A stretch of 64,000 bases of DNA from positions 124,001 through 188,000 of the forward strand of contig NZ_BBUL01000092.1 of assembly GCF_000953825.1 (NCBI RefSeq). The letters run 5' to 3'. Both the position numbers and the translations under genes were made by a program. Positions 7,545 to 15,856 of the stretch are shown in pieces (within the stretch, counting starts at the first letter, position 1; each line of letters starts with the position of its first letter). The notes under the pieces were generated by a model that worked only from the letters and a program-made list of their open reading frames with translations, did no database searches and was not told where the DNA came from. Source of the stretch: Cellvibrio sp. OA-2007 (GTDB taxonomy: Bacteria > Pseudomonadota > Gammaproteobacteria > Pseudomonadales > Cellvibrionaceae).

Positions 7545-9134
7545 TTAATTGCGTTTTTTATCACCGCGCCATTGCACACGATACAAATCGTGACGGCGGT
7601 CTTTCAGATTTTGCACTGTGCCGCTATTGCGCGCCTGAATCAATAAATCAGGGCGCAAATCGGCAAAACCAACCATCTCTACGTTAGGTGTGGTATCAGC
7701 CGCAATGCCGTCGCGGGCGAAGGGGAAATCACATGGCGTCAAGATACAACTTTGCGCGTACTGAATATCTAAATTGGCCACATTAGGCAAGTTGCCCACA
7801 TTGCCCGACATCACCACATAGATTTGATTTTCTACCGCGCGCGCCTGGCAGCAGTAACGCACACGCAAATAACTTTGGCGCTCGTCGGTGCAGAAAGGCA
7901 CAAACAGAATTTGCACACCTTGATCGACCAAATGGCGCGCCAGCTCGGGGAATTCAGAGTCATAACAAATCAACACGCCAATCGGCCCGCAGTCAGTGTC
8001 AATCGCACTCAGGCTGCTGCCGCCTTCGATATCCCACCAGTAGCGCTCGCTGGGTGTCGGATGAATTTTAGGTTGTTCAAATGAACGACCATCGCGCAAA
8101 AACACATAGCTGATATTTTCAATACGGCCATTTTCTACACGGGTAGGATGGGAGCCAGCAATAATATTGACGTTGTATTGCAGAGCCAACTCGCGCATAG
8201 ATTCTTTAAAACGTGGCGTATATTTAGTCAGTGCCTCTATCGATTGACTAGGCGTTAATTCCTGATCTTCAATCGACAGCAACTGCAGGGTAAATAATTC
8301 GGGAAAGACCACAAAATCACTTTTGTAGTCGGCAACCACATTGACAAAATATTCGATATTTTTCATGAACTCGCCAAAAGAGCTCACCTTGCGCAATTGA
8401 TATTGCACTGTGGCAATACGCACCACATCGGGCATGCGCACCCCAAACTGTTTTACCGGTTTCTCTTCTTTTAATTGCACCTTGGGGTTATACCAAACCA
8501 TGTGCGCGGCATAACCCATGGATTGGGCATCATCGGGCAAATAGTTTTCAACTATGCCGAGCACCTCAAAACCATTGCGCAATTGAAATGACAACACCGG
8601 ATCTTTAATTTTTTTATGAACTACATTGTCAACATAGTTCTCGACCGTTTTGAACTTGCCGATACGTTTTGCCAAATTGGGGATTCGCCCAGCAAACACC
8701 ACACCTTTTAAACCCAAGCCTTGACACAACTTTTTACGCTCATTGTAGAGCCGCTGGCCAATGCGATAACCGCGATAACTATCGTCGATACAGACTTCCA
8801 TACCGTACAGCCAATCGCCGTTTATATCGTGACGCGAGGCATAACCATTACCGGTGATTTCGTGCCATGTATGGGGTTTTAAACCGATCTTCTCGGCAAT
8901 ACGAAAAGTCGCACAATAACCAACCAATTCATCGCCAACCATCACAACAATCTGCCCTTGGGCAAAATTATTAATCTGCCCGACAATCGCAGCGGGTGAA
9001 TAGACTTCCATTTTTAGTGGTTTGTAAACACGTTCAGACAAAGCAACAATAGCGGGAACATCTTTTACAGTGGCATTGCGTACCGTTAAGTGGGTATTGG
9101 GGTCACGCAGGGGGTTACTCGTTTTACTAGACAT
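7545..9134 (-). CDS. bifunctional GNAT acetyltransferase / carbon-nitrogen hydrolase
   Basis: This is a 529-residue fusion. Residues about 15-215 are a GNAT N-acetyltransferase, with the acetyl-CoA loop region around SYRGYRIGQRLYNERKKL. Residues about 230-510 are a nitrilase-superfamily amidohydrolase with the Glu-Lys-Cys triad: E in VVFPELFT, K in EQPKIHPTP, C in GVLICYDSEFPE. The combination is a recognised architecture in proteobacteria, but its substrate is not established to my knowledge. An amide bond made or broken on an amine substrate is a reasonable inference. There is no signal peptide, so it acts in the cytoplasm. It is monocistronic, with its own promoter region facing the divergent ettA gene. 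Confidence 0.88.
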   Translation of the reverse strand: MSSKTSNPLRDPNTHLTVRNATVKDVPAIVALSERVYKPLKMEVYSPAAIVGQINNFAQGQIVVMVGDELVGYCATFRIAEKIGLKPHTWHEITGNGYASRHDINGDWLYGMEVCIDDSYRGYRIGQRLYNERKKLCQGLGLKGVVFAGRIPNLAKRIGKFKTVENYVDNVVHKKIKDPVLSFQLRNGFEVLGIVENYLPDDAQSMGYAAHMVWYNPKVQLKEEKPVKQFGVRMPDVVRIATVQYQLRKVSSFGEFMKNIEYFVNVVADYKSDFVVFPELFTLQLLSIEDQELTPSQSIEALTKYTPRFKESMRELALQYNVNIIAGSHPTRVENGRIENISYVFLRDGRSFEQPKIHPTPSERYWWDIEGGSSLSAIDTDCGPIGVLICYDSEFPELARHLVDQGVQILFVPFCTDERQSYLRVRYCCQARAVENQIYVVMSGNVGNLPNVANLDIQYAQSCILTPCDFPFARDGIAADTTPNVEMVGFADLRPDLLIQARNSGTVQNLKDRRHDLYRVQWRGDKKRN

Positions 9135-9313
9135 CGCTTCCTCGCAGATTTATCAAGACATCAAACATAGAAAGGTTATACGCATTTCACGCGACAAACT
9201 CAAATTGAACTCTTAGCAACTACTCGCTTTTACGGTGTTATTGCGCCTTTCCCCCTCGCGCCGCTTTCTTTATAGTAGGCACCCTCTTTTACCGCGAATG
9301 AGATAGTTACATC

Positions 9314-10978
9314 ATGGCTCAATATGTATTCAGCATGCATCGCCTTGGCAAGATAGTACCGCCCAAGCGCGAAATTCTTAAAGACATCTCCCTTTCCTTC
9401 TTCCCTGGCGCCAAAATTGGCGTACTCGGCTTAAACGGCTCAGGCAAATCAACCTTACTGCGCATCATGGCCGGTGTGGATCAGGATTTTAACGGTGAAG
9501 CCCGCCCCATGCCGAATCTGAAAATCGGCTATCTACCACAGGAACCGCAACTCGATCCAGCTAAAGATGTACTGGGCAACGTGCAAGACGGTGTGCGCGA
9601 AGCAGTTGATGCACTGGCGGAGCTGGATGCCATCTACGCCGCCTACGCCGAACCCGATGCAGACTTTGATGAGTTGGCCAAGAAACAGGCCAAGTGCGAA
9701 GACATTATTCAAGCCTGGGATGCCCACAATCTGCAACACACACTAGAAGTCGCCGCCGATGCGCTGCGCTTGCCGCCGTGGGATGCCGATGTGACGGTGC
9801 TGTCCGGTGGTGAACGCCGCCGTGTTGCTTTGTGCCGTTTGTTGCTGTCGCGTCCCGATATGCTCTTGCTCGACGAACCGACCAACCACTTGGATGCCGA
9901 ATCGGTTTACTGGCTAGAACAATTCCTGCACAACTTCACCGGCACAGTCGTGGCGATTACCCATGACCGCTACTTCCTCGATAACGCCGCCGGTTGGATT
10001 CTGGAACTCGACCGCGGTCACGGTATTCCGTACGAAGGTAACTACACCAGCTGGCTGGAGCAGAAAGATGCTCGTTTGGAACAGGAACAACGCACTGAAG
10101 CAGCCCACCAAAAAGCACTGAAAACCGAATTGGAATGGGTTCGTCAGAACCCTAAAGGCCGCCAAGCCAAGAGCAAGGCGCGTCTGGCGCGCTTTGATGA
10201 GTTGCAATCGCAAGAATTCCAAGCCCGTAACGAAACCAACGAGATCTACATTCCGCCGGGCGAGCGCTTGGGCGATAAAGTGATCGTGTTGGAAAATGTG
10301 AGCAAGGGTTATGGCGATCGCCTGTTGATCGACAATCTATCGCTCACCATTCCCAAGGGTGCAGTAGTCGGTATTGTCGGCGGTAACGGTGCGGGTAAAT
10401 CCACCCTGTTCCGTATGATCTCTGGCACTGAAAAACCGGATTCAGGCACTGTGACGCTGGGCGATACAGTAAAAGTCGCTTACGTTGAGCAGAGTCGTGA
10501 AAATCTGGACGATAAAAAATCGGTCTGGGAAGCAGTATCAGACGGTTTGGATATTTTAAAAATCGGCAATTACGAAGTAAGTTCCCGCTCTTATGTTGGT
10601 CGCTTCAACTTCAAAGGCTCTGACCAACAAAAACGTGTGGGCGAACTCTCTGGTGGTGAGCGCGGCCGTTTGCATTTGGCCAACACCCTGAAACAAGGTG
10701 CTAACGTACTCTTGCTCGACGAACCGTCTAACGATTTGGACATCGAAACCCTGCGCGCTTTGGAAGATGCAATCCTCGCCTTCCCTGGCTGCGTATTGGT
10801 AATCTCGCATGATCGCTGGTTCCTCGACCGTATCGCGACCCACATCCTCGCCTATGAAGGCGATTCCGATATAGTTTTCTTTGAAGGCAACTACACGGAA
10901 TATCACGAGGATTTCGTCAAACGTAAGGGCCATGATTCACAGCCAAAACGTATGAAGTACAAACCGCTCAAGGCGTAA
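9314..10978 (+). CDS. ettA: energy-dependent translational throttle protein EttA (ABC-F)
   Basis: EttA binds the ribosomal E site and gates the first elongation cycle according to the ATP/ADP ratio. The 554-residue protein has two ABC cassettes without membrane segments: Walker A GLNGSGKST and GGNGAGKST, signatures LSGGERRR and LSGGERGR, and Walker B LLLDEPTN and LLLDEPSN. The arm and linker fall between the cassettes (about residues 240-320). Length and the ending RMKYKPLKA match EttA rather than Uup or other ABC-F proteins. The codon usage is CTG- and CGT-rich compared with neighbours, as expected of a well-expressed gene. A strong terminator follows. Confidence 0.95.
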   Translation: MAQYVFSMHRLGKIVPPKREILKDISLSFFPGAKIGVLGLNGSGKSTLLRIMAGVDQDFNGEARPMPNLKIGYLPQEPQLDPAKDVLGNVQDGVREAVDALAELDAIYAAYAEPDADFDELAKKQAKCEDIIQAWDAHNLQHTLEVAADALRLPPWDADVTVLSGGERRRVALCRLLLSRPDMLLLDEPTNHLDAESVYWLEQFLHNFTGTVVAITHDRYFLDNAAGWILELDRGHGIPYEGNYTSWLEQKDARLEQEQRTEAAHQKALKTELEWVRQNPKGRQAKSKARLARFDELQSQEFQARNETNEIYIPPGERLGDKVIVLENVSKGYGDRLLIDNLSLTIPKGAVVGIVGGNGAGKSTLFRMISGTEKPDSGTVTLGDTVKVAYVEQSRENLDDKKSVWEAVSDGLDILKIGNYEVSSRSYVGRFNFKGSDQQKRVGELSGGERGRLHLANTLKQGANVLLLDEPSNDLDIETLRALEDAILAFPGCVLVISHDRWFLDRIATHILAYEGDSDIVFFEGNYTEYHEDFVKRKGHDSQPKRMKYKPLKA

Positions 10979-10984
10979 AATTAA

Positions 10985-11019
10985 CGAAAAAGGCAGCTCC
11001 CGCGAGCTGCCTTTTTTCG
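10985..11019 (+). terminator. rho-independent terminator of ettA
   Basis: The 9-bp stem AGGCAGCTC/GAGCTGCCT with a 4-nt loop is followed by T6. The flanking A-run extends the pairing, so it could also act on the opposite strand. Confidence 0.92.
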
Positions 11020-11077
11020 TTATTGCGGCCCAAAATAATCGCTCTCTAGAATTCACTCAAAAAAAACAGGACGCGCT

Positions 11078-12526
11078 ATGCTCAAATCCTTTCTGGCAAT
11101 TATCTTGCCGCTACTTTTGCTGTGCACCGGCAATATCGCCCTCGCAGGTGATGGCATGGACATGACTCACACTAGCGCCGGTTGGTTTTGTGTCGGCTTA
11201 TTTGTGATCGCCTATGCCTTTGTCATGCTCGAAGAAAAATTGCATTTGCGTAAATCCAAACCAGTGCTGGCCGCCGCTGGCATTATTTGGGTCATTATTG
11301 GTTGGATATACACCCAACAAGATCAATCAGCATTAGCCAATGAAGCCTTCCGCCATACACTGCTGGAATTTGCTGAGCTGATGTTGTTTTTGCTGGTGGC
11401 CATGACCTACATCAACGCCATGGATGAGCGAGGTTTATTCAATGCTCTGCGCGGCTGGATGATTAAAAAAGGGTTTACCTATCGCCAATTATTTTGGATT
11501 ACCGGCATTCTGGCATTTTTTATTTCGCCCATTGCCGACAATCTCACCACCGCGTTATTAATGTGCGCCGTAGTATTAAAAATCGCCGAAAATGAAAAAG
11601 CCTTTATCAATATGTGCTGCGTTAATATTATTGTTGCAGCCAATGCTGGTGGCGCTTTCAGCCCCTTTGGCGACATTACCACCTTAATGGTATGGCAAGC
11701 TGGTAAGGTAGATTTTTTTACTTTCTTTCATTTGTTTATTCCATCGCTGGTAAATTTTTTGGTTCCCGCCGCGATCATGAGTTTTTTTATAAAAAACCGC
11801 CCTTCACACAAAGATGCAGAAGATCTATTTTTGGAAACACTAACGTACAAAGAAGGCGCGTTCCCTATACTGTTTTTGTTTCTGGCCACTATCGCGAGCG
11901 CCGTGCTCGGTCACATACTCATTCACATGCCGCCGGTGCTGGGCATGATGCTTGGTTTGGCCTACTTAAAAATTTACGGTTTTTATTTGCGCAAAAAAGG
12001 CATTGTAGATTTAAAACATGCCGAACAAGCAAGCTCGGATTTTATTCCCGATAAAAATGAAAACCCCATTACCAAAGTGCCACTACCCTTTGATGTATTT
12101 CAACCGCTGGCACGCTTGGAATGGGACACCTTACTATTCTTCTATGGCGTTATCATGTGCGTCGGCGGATTAGGGTTTTTAGGCTATCTAACCCTATTGT
12201 CTGAATCACTCTATGGCAATTTCAGCGAGACAATTGCAAACGTCAGCCTCGGTTTAATCTCTGCCATTATCGACAACATCCCCGTCATGTACGCCGTACT
12301 CACCATGGCGCCAGATTTTTCCCAAGGGCAATGGCTGCTCATTACCTTAACAACCGGTGTTGGTGGCAGCATGCTGTCAATCGGTTCAGCGGCAGGTGTT
12401 GCACTCATGGGGCAAGCACGCGGCCACTACAGTTTCCTCGGCCATTTAAAATGGACGCCCGTAGTAGCGCTTGGCTATTTCGCCAGCATCTATGCTCACT
12501 TGTGGCTAAACCATTCAATAATGTAA
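11078..12526 (+). CDS. nhaD: NhaD-type Na+/H+ antiporter
   Basis: NhaD exchanges cytoplasmic Na+ (or Li+) for protons across the inner membrane, giving salt and alkali tolerance. The protein has 482 residues with a signal-like first hydrophobic segment and about 12 membrane helices of the ion-transporter superfamily. Family-typical stretches include FFISPIADNLTTALLM, NAGGAFSPFGDITTLMVW and IDNIPVMYAVL, where polar Asp/Asn/Thr residues interrupt helices. A His/Met-containing loop after the leader (DGMDMTHTSAG) is normal for the family. It is flanked by terminators on both sides and is therefore monocistronic. Confidence 0.92.
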   Translation: MLKSFLAIILPLLLLCTGNIALAGDGMDMTHTSAGWFCVGLFVIAYAFVMLEEKLHLRKSKPVLAAAGIIWVIIGWIYTQQDQSALANEAFRHTLLEFAELMLFLLVAMTYINAMDERGLFNALRGWMIKKGFTYRQLFWITGILAFFISPIADNLTTALLMCAVVLKIAENEKAFINMCCVNIIVAANAGGAFSPFGDITTLMVWQAGKVDFFTFFHLFIPSLVNFLVPAAIMSFFIKNRPSHKDAEDLFLETLTYKEGAFPILFLFLATIASAVLGHILIHMPPVLGMMLGLAYLKIYGFYLRKKGIVDLKHAEQASSDFIPDKNENPITKVPLPFDVFQPLARLEWDTLLFFYGVIMCVGGLGFLGYLTLLSESLYGNFSETIANVSLGLISAIIDNIPVMYAVLTMAPDFSQGQWLLITLTTGVGGSMLSIGSAAGVALMGQARGHYSFLGHLKWTPVVALGYFASIYAHLWLNHSIM

Positions 12527-12554
12527 AAAATATTGTTGTGGTAAAAATTGCAAC

Positions 12555-12593
12555 AAAAAAGGCGCAGATTATTTAATAATCTGCGCCTTTTTT
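12555..12593 (+). terminator. rho-independent terminator of nhaD
   Basis: A near-perfect stem around GGCGCAGATTAT/ATAATCTGCGCC is flanked by A6 on one side and T6 on the other. It probably works in both directions, also protecting the GNAT gene read from the minus strand. Confidence 0.92.
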
Positions 12594-12625
12594 CACTGCA
12601 CGTTTTCGCCAACAAGGCGAGCCAT

Positions 12626-13093
12626 TCAAAAAAACGCTTTACTTTTCTTGACCAAAAAAACAAGCGTTACACTATCTGACAAAACTTTTGTATGCGACAT
12701 AACATAGCCCTGCCTTTGGTAAAGTTGAATATTACGTAGGCTTTTACTACCAGTAAACAATTCAAAGCTAACATTAGTCTCCTGCATTGCTTCAACACGC
12801 TCCAACAATGCAGTGCCAATCCCTCGCCCTTGAAATTCAGGCATCACAATTAAACGGCCAATTTTGCAGATGTCACTGTCAACACTTGCTCGAACAGAGC
12901 CGACTATCATTCCATTAATAACAGTCTTGAGAACAATGGAGCGTTCTAACTCCTGAATAAGTGATTCAATTGTCTGGGTTAACGCGGGCAAAGACCAATC
13001 ATTGTACAGTTTAGCTTCTGACTGATACGCAAGGCGCTGCAACTCAAGTATTTCTTTTGCATCCTGTAATTCTGCAGCAATAATTTCTATCAC
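12626..13093 (-). CDS. GNAT family N-acetyltransferase
   Basis: This 155-residue single-domain GNAT protein would transfer an acetyl group from acetyl-CoA to an amine. The pyrophosphate-binding loop is visible as PEFQGRGIGTALLERVE (about residues 92-110, Q/RxxGxG/A). The C-terminal part (LYQRQGYVMSHTK) is the usual GNAT beta-strand/helix ending. There is no partner gene that reveals the acceptor. It is followed on the same strand, after the nhaD terminator region, by nothing, and lies 88 bp downstream of the parvulin gene. Confidence 0.85.
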   Translation of the reverse strand: MIEIIAAELQDAKEILELQRLAYQSEAKLYNDWSLPALTQTIESLIQELERSIVLKTVINGMIVGSVRASVDSDICKIGRLIVMPEFQGRGIGTALLERVEAMQETNVSFELFTGSKSLRNIQLYQRQGYVMSHTKVLSDSVTLVFLVKKSKAFF

Positions 13094-13181
13094 AACATCT
13101 CCATTTGATTATTAAACGAGCTTGTTACAACACTACTCTGGAGCAGCTGCACCACAATTATTTTTGCAAAAAATGAAAGCA

Positions 13182-13472
13182 TTAGTCGCGGTAAATAGTT
13201 TCAATAAGGTGAAAACCGAATTGCGTTTTAATAGGCCCATGCACTACATGTATCGGCAACTTAAACACCACATTATCGAATGCCTTAACCATTTGCCCCG
13301 GGCTAAACTCACCAAGATTTCCACCTTTTTTGGCAGAGCTACAAGTAGAATACTTCTTCGCCATAACACCAAAATCAGCGCCCTTGGCAATCAGCTGCTT
13401 TATCTTCTCCGCTTCACTTTGCGTTTTAACCAAAATATGCCGAGCTGATGCAGTTTGCCTTTTTGAATTCAT
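13182..13472 (-). CDS. ppiC: parvulin-type peptidyl-prolyl cis-trans isomerase
   Basis: This is a 96-residue single-domain parvulin without a signal peptide, so a cytoplasmic PpiC-like isomerase. Family hallmarks are ARHILVKTQSEAEKI near the N-terminus, a KKYSTCSSAKKGGNLGEF segment (with the usual S-K-GG-LG core) and TQFGFHLIE at the end. These cover the catalytic His, Cys and hydrophobic pocket positions of the fold. The size equals E. coli PpiC (93 residues). Gene symbol assigned by that resemblance. Confidence 0.88.
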   Translation of the reverse strand: MNSKRQTASARHILVKTQSEAEKIKQLIAKGADFGVMAKKYSTCSSAKKGGNLGEFSPGQMVKAFDNVVFKLPIHVVHGPIKTQFGFHLIETIYRD

Positions 13473-13782
13473 AATTGACTCTTATGTACTCGTGTTAAAT
13501 CTAAGCGGTTGGGATTGACGTAATTGTAGCCTGTATGGGGCCCGGCGGAATATCGGAAGTTTAGGCGTTTGAACGCATGAACAATAGAGTCGCTTTACTC
13601 GTAAAAAAACGCAGCGCAAATCTCGTATTGACGCCATAAAATAGCAAACAATTAAAGACCATAGTTACACCCGGCGTCAATTTGAATTACAGCTTATTAC
13701 TACCTCTCCCCTGCACAAGCAGAAAACCTACAAAAAAGCCCGGCACTAGGCCGGGCAAACAAGGGTGACGACTAAAACAAAC
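13473..13782. other. intergenic region between ppiC and abf62
   Basis: A 310-bp stretch without a supportable gene. It holds the upstream region of the parvulin gene on the minus strand and the abf62 terminator at 13732-13756. I saw no convincing small ORF or RNA. Confidence 0.6.
13732..13756 (-). terminator. rho-independent terminator of abf62
   Basis: On the minus strand the stem GCCCGG/CCGGGC with a 7-nt loop is followed by T6, 27 bp past the abf62 stop codon. Confidence 0.88.
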
Positions 13783-15735
13783 TTATTTTTTCAAGCGCAG
13801 CAAACCTAATTTATAGGGAATGGTGTTGTAGTCTGAACTGGTGCCCGCTTGACCTTGATAGAGAAATTCTAAATTGCAAGGATCAACGGTGAGGCGCTCG
13901 TCATAACCCGAGCGAACCAGCTCGCCGTGGCTAATGCCATCTGCCCATTTGCCACTCGGCCATTCCACGTTGTTATTACCTGCAAAGGGATTATCGTTGG
14001 TGTCCGCCAATGGGCTCCAAGGGCCATCTAAACTGGTTGATGTCCAAGAGCGGAACATGCGTGGGCCATTGGGATAAGCTTCTACCATTAACAAATATTT
14101 ATTTTGGCCATCCAACTTATAAACATTGGGGGCTTCAAATAAATATTGATTGCCATTGCCGCGGTGATCCTCCATCACGATGGAATAACCGGAGAAGTTG
14201 GGGAAATTTCCAATCGTGGTTTTTGACATGTACAACACACCGTCATCCCGCGAAAAATACAAGTAACAGTGAGTCGCGTTACAAATCACCCAAAAATCCA
14301 ATGAATTAGTTGGCTCACCTTGCAGCAATTTCTTTTTAGCCGACCAGTTAGGTCTGCTAATGTCATCGGTTGTTGCGTAGGCACCGCCCCACTGCGTAAT
14401 CAAATACCATTTATTGTGCGGGCGGAAATAAAATACTTGCGGTGCAACTGCATTACCCACAGCAGTTCCATTCATAGAAGTGTGCGGAGCCTGCTGTGCG
14501 CTGTTCCAGTCGGTAAAACTGGTATGCATGGATTTGTACGACGTGTCGTAGTATGTCGCGTATACATGGTAAGTCCCATTGTATTTCACTACCGACGGAT
14601 CTTTTATCGATTTCCAGCCTGAATTTTTTGGACTAATTAAGGGGCCAGTAGACGTCCACCTTAACGGCGCTTTTAATTCACAGGTTTGCGGCGCGCTAGA
14701 GGATGAACTGCTGCTAGACGAACTGGCAGCTGGCGCTTGACCACCGATAGAAAAATCATCGGCGTAGTAACTTATGTTTGCATCGGTTGCTTCAATAATA
14801 AAATGCTGAAACGCAGTTGACCCAGATTGAGTGTAATACCCCTGCAGCAAACGCCACTCAGTTGAGGATGCCGTCGCCGTCGCCACTCGCGTATATTCGT
14901 TGTAGGTGGATGAATCACTGTCATCCTGACGTTTGGCCGTGAGTTGCACAACACTATCAGGCGTGCCCGGTGCCAATTTTACCCAGACTGCAACTTCGTA
15001 CTCACTGCCGTTAACCAGTGCACCTGTAGTAAAAGTTAAACCGTTCCAGCTGCCGGTACGCCCGGAAATTAATGCGCTCGCCGAGCCACTGCGTTTATCG
15101 GCGGTTGCGCGAGTAATGGTGGCAGCTGTTGTTGACCAGTTAGTTAAACCATTTTCAACACCGCCATTTTGCGCGAAATTATTAGCTGGCACAGTGTAAC
15201 CGCTGGATGAAGAAGAGCTGCTGATGATAGCTGGCTGGGAGCTGGGCGCGACACTCGAACGGGAAACTGAACTAGGCGCAATACTGGAACGAGAAGATGA
15301 ACTTGGTGCAACACTGCTCGCTACTACACTACCACATGCAGTTCCACTCACTGTTGGGCGCTCAGCAATACCACCATTTTTTTCACCCTGAAAACCAAAT
15401 GACACTGATTGACCTGGTGCGATATTGCCGTTCCAGGAAACATTAGTCGCCGTGTAAGGGTTCGATCCGGAAACATTAGCATTCCATGTACCGCTAATAC
15501 GGTTATTGGCATAGCCCCAATTCACACTCCAATTATTAAGCGGAAGAACCGTATCATTTTTAATCGTGATATTGGCAACAAATCCGTTGCTCCACTCACT
15601 CTCAACTGTATAGGTGCAGGCAGCAGATGCTGAATAGGGCAAGACCGCCAACGTGGCACTAACAACAACCATGCTACAGGTATGCTTAAATACCTGTGCA
15701 AAAATGTTGGGATAAATTTTGTTGTTAATCATCAT
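13783..15735 (-). CDS. abf62A: CBM2 - CBM4_9-like - GH62 alpha-L-arabinofuranosidase (XynC/Abf62A-like)
   Basis: This secreted enzyme removes arabinose side chains from arabinoxylan. It has 650 residues: a signal peptide (to about residue 38), a CBM2 cellulose-binding module bounded by cysteines near 40 and 133, a Ser-rich linker, a CBM4/9/22-type beta-sandwich module (about 186-338), a second poly-Ser linker and a GH62 five-bladed propeller (about 355-645). GH62 catalytic acids are visible in IKDPSVV, SLDFWVIC and LFEAPNVY. The first 345 residues are almost the same as in the xylanase upstream. The second of two adjacent ATGs (15732) has the better spacing from GGAG. In C. japonicus the equivalent xynC follows xynB, as here. 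Confidence 0.93.
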   Translation of the reverse strand: MMINNKIYPNIFAQVFKHTCSMVVVSATLAVLPYSASAACTYTVESEWSNGFVANITIKNDTVLPLNNWSVNWGYANNRISGTWNANVSGSNPYTATNVSWNGNIAPGQSVSFGFQGEKNGGIAERPTVSGTACGSVVASSVAPSSSSRSSIAPSSVSRSSVAPSSQPAIISSSSSSSGYTVPANNFAQNGGVENGLTNWSTTAATITRATADKRSGSASALISGRTGSWNGLTFTTGALVNGSEYEVAVWVKLAPGTPDSVVQLTAKRQDDSDSSTYNEYTRVATATASSTEWRLLQGYYTQSGSTAFQHFIIEATDANISYYADDFSIGGQAPAASSSSSSSSSSAPQTCELKAPLRWTSTGPLISPKNSGWKSIKDPSVVKYNGTYHVYATYYDTSYKSMHTSFTDWNSAQQAPHTSMNGTAVGNAVAPQVFYFRPHNKWYLITQWGGAYATTDDISRPNWSAKKKLLQGEPTNSLDFWVICNATHCYLYFSRDDGVLYMSKTTIGNFPNFSGYSIVMEDHRGNGNQYLFEAPNVYKLDGQNKYLLMVEAYPNGPRMFRSWTSTSLDGPWSPLADTNDNPFAGNNNVEWPSGKWADGISHGELVRSGYDERLTVDPCNLEFLYQGQAGTSSDYNTIPYKLGLLRLKK

Positions 15736-15815
15736 AATCTCCGTTGAAGCATAGCTTCATCGTTATTGTGTTGAATCGGGAGTTTGTACAAAAAGATGGT
15801 GTTTGATGAAAATAT

Positions 15816-15844
15816 GCAACTCATAAGATCCTTTTATGAGTTGC
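15816..15844 (-). other. hairpin between xyn10 and abf62
   Basis: A perfect 10-bp inverted repeat (GCAACTCATA/TATGAGTTGC, 9-nt loop) begins 13 bp after the xylanase stop on the minus strand. No clean T-run follows, so it may stabilise the xylanase mRNA 3' end or attenuate read-through into abf62 rather than end transcription fully. Confidence 0.6.
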
Positions 15845-15856
15845 AATAAAACGGAT

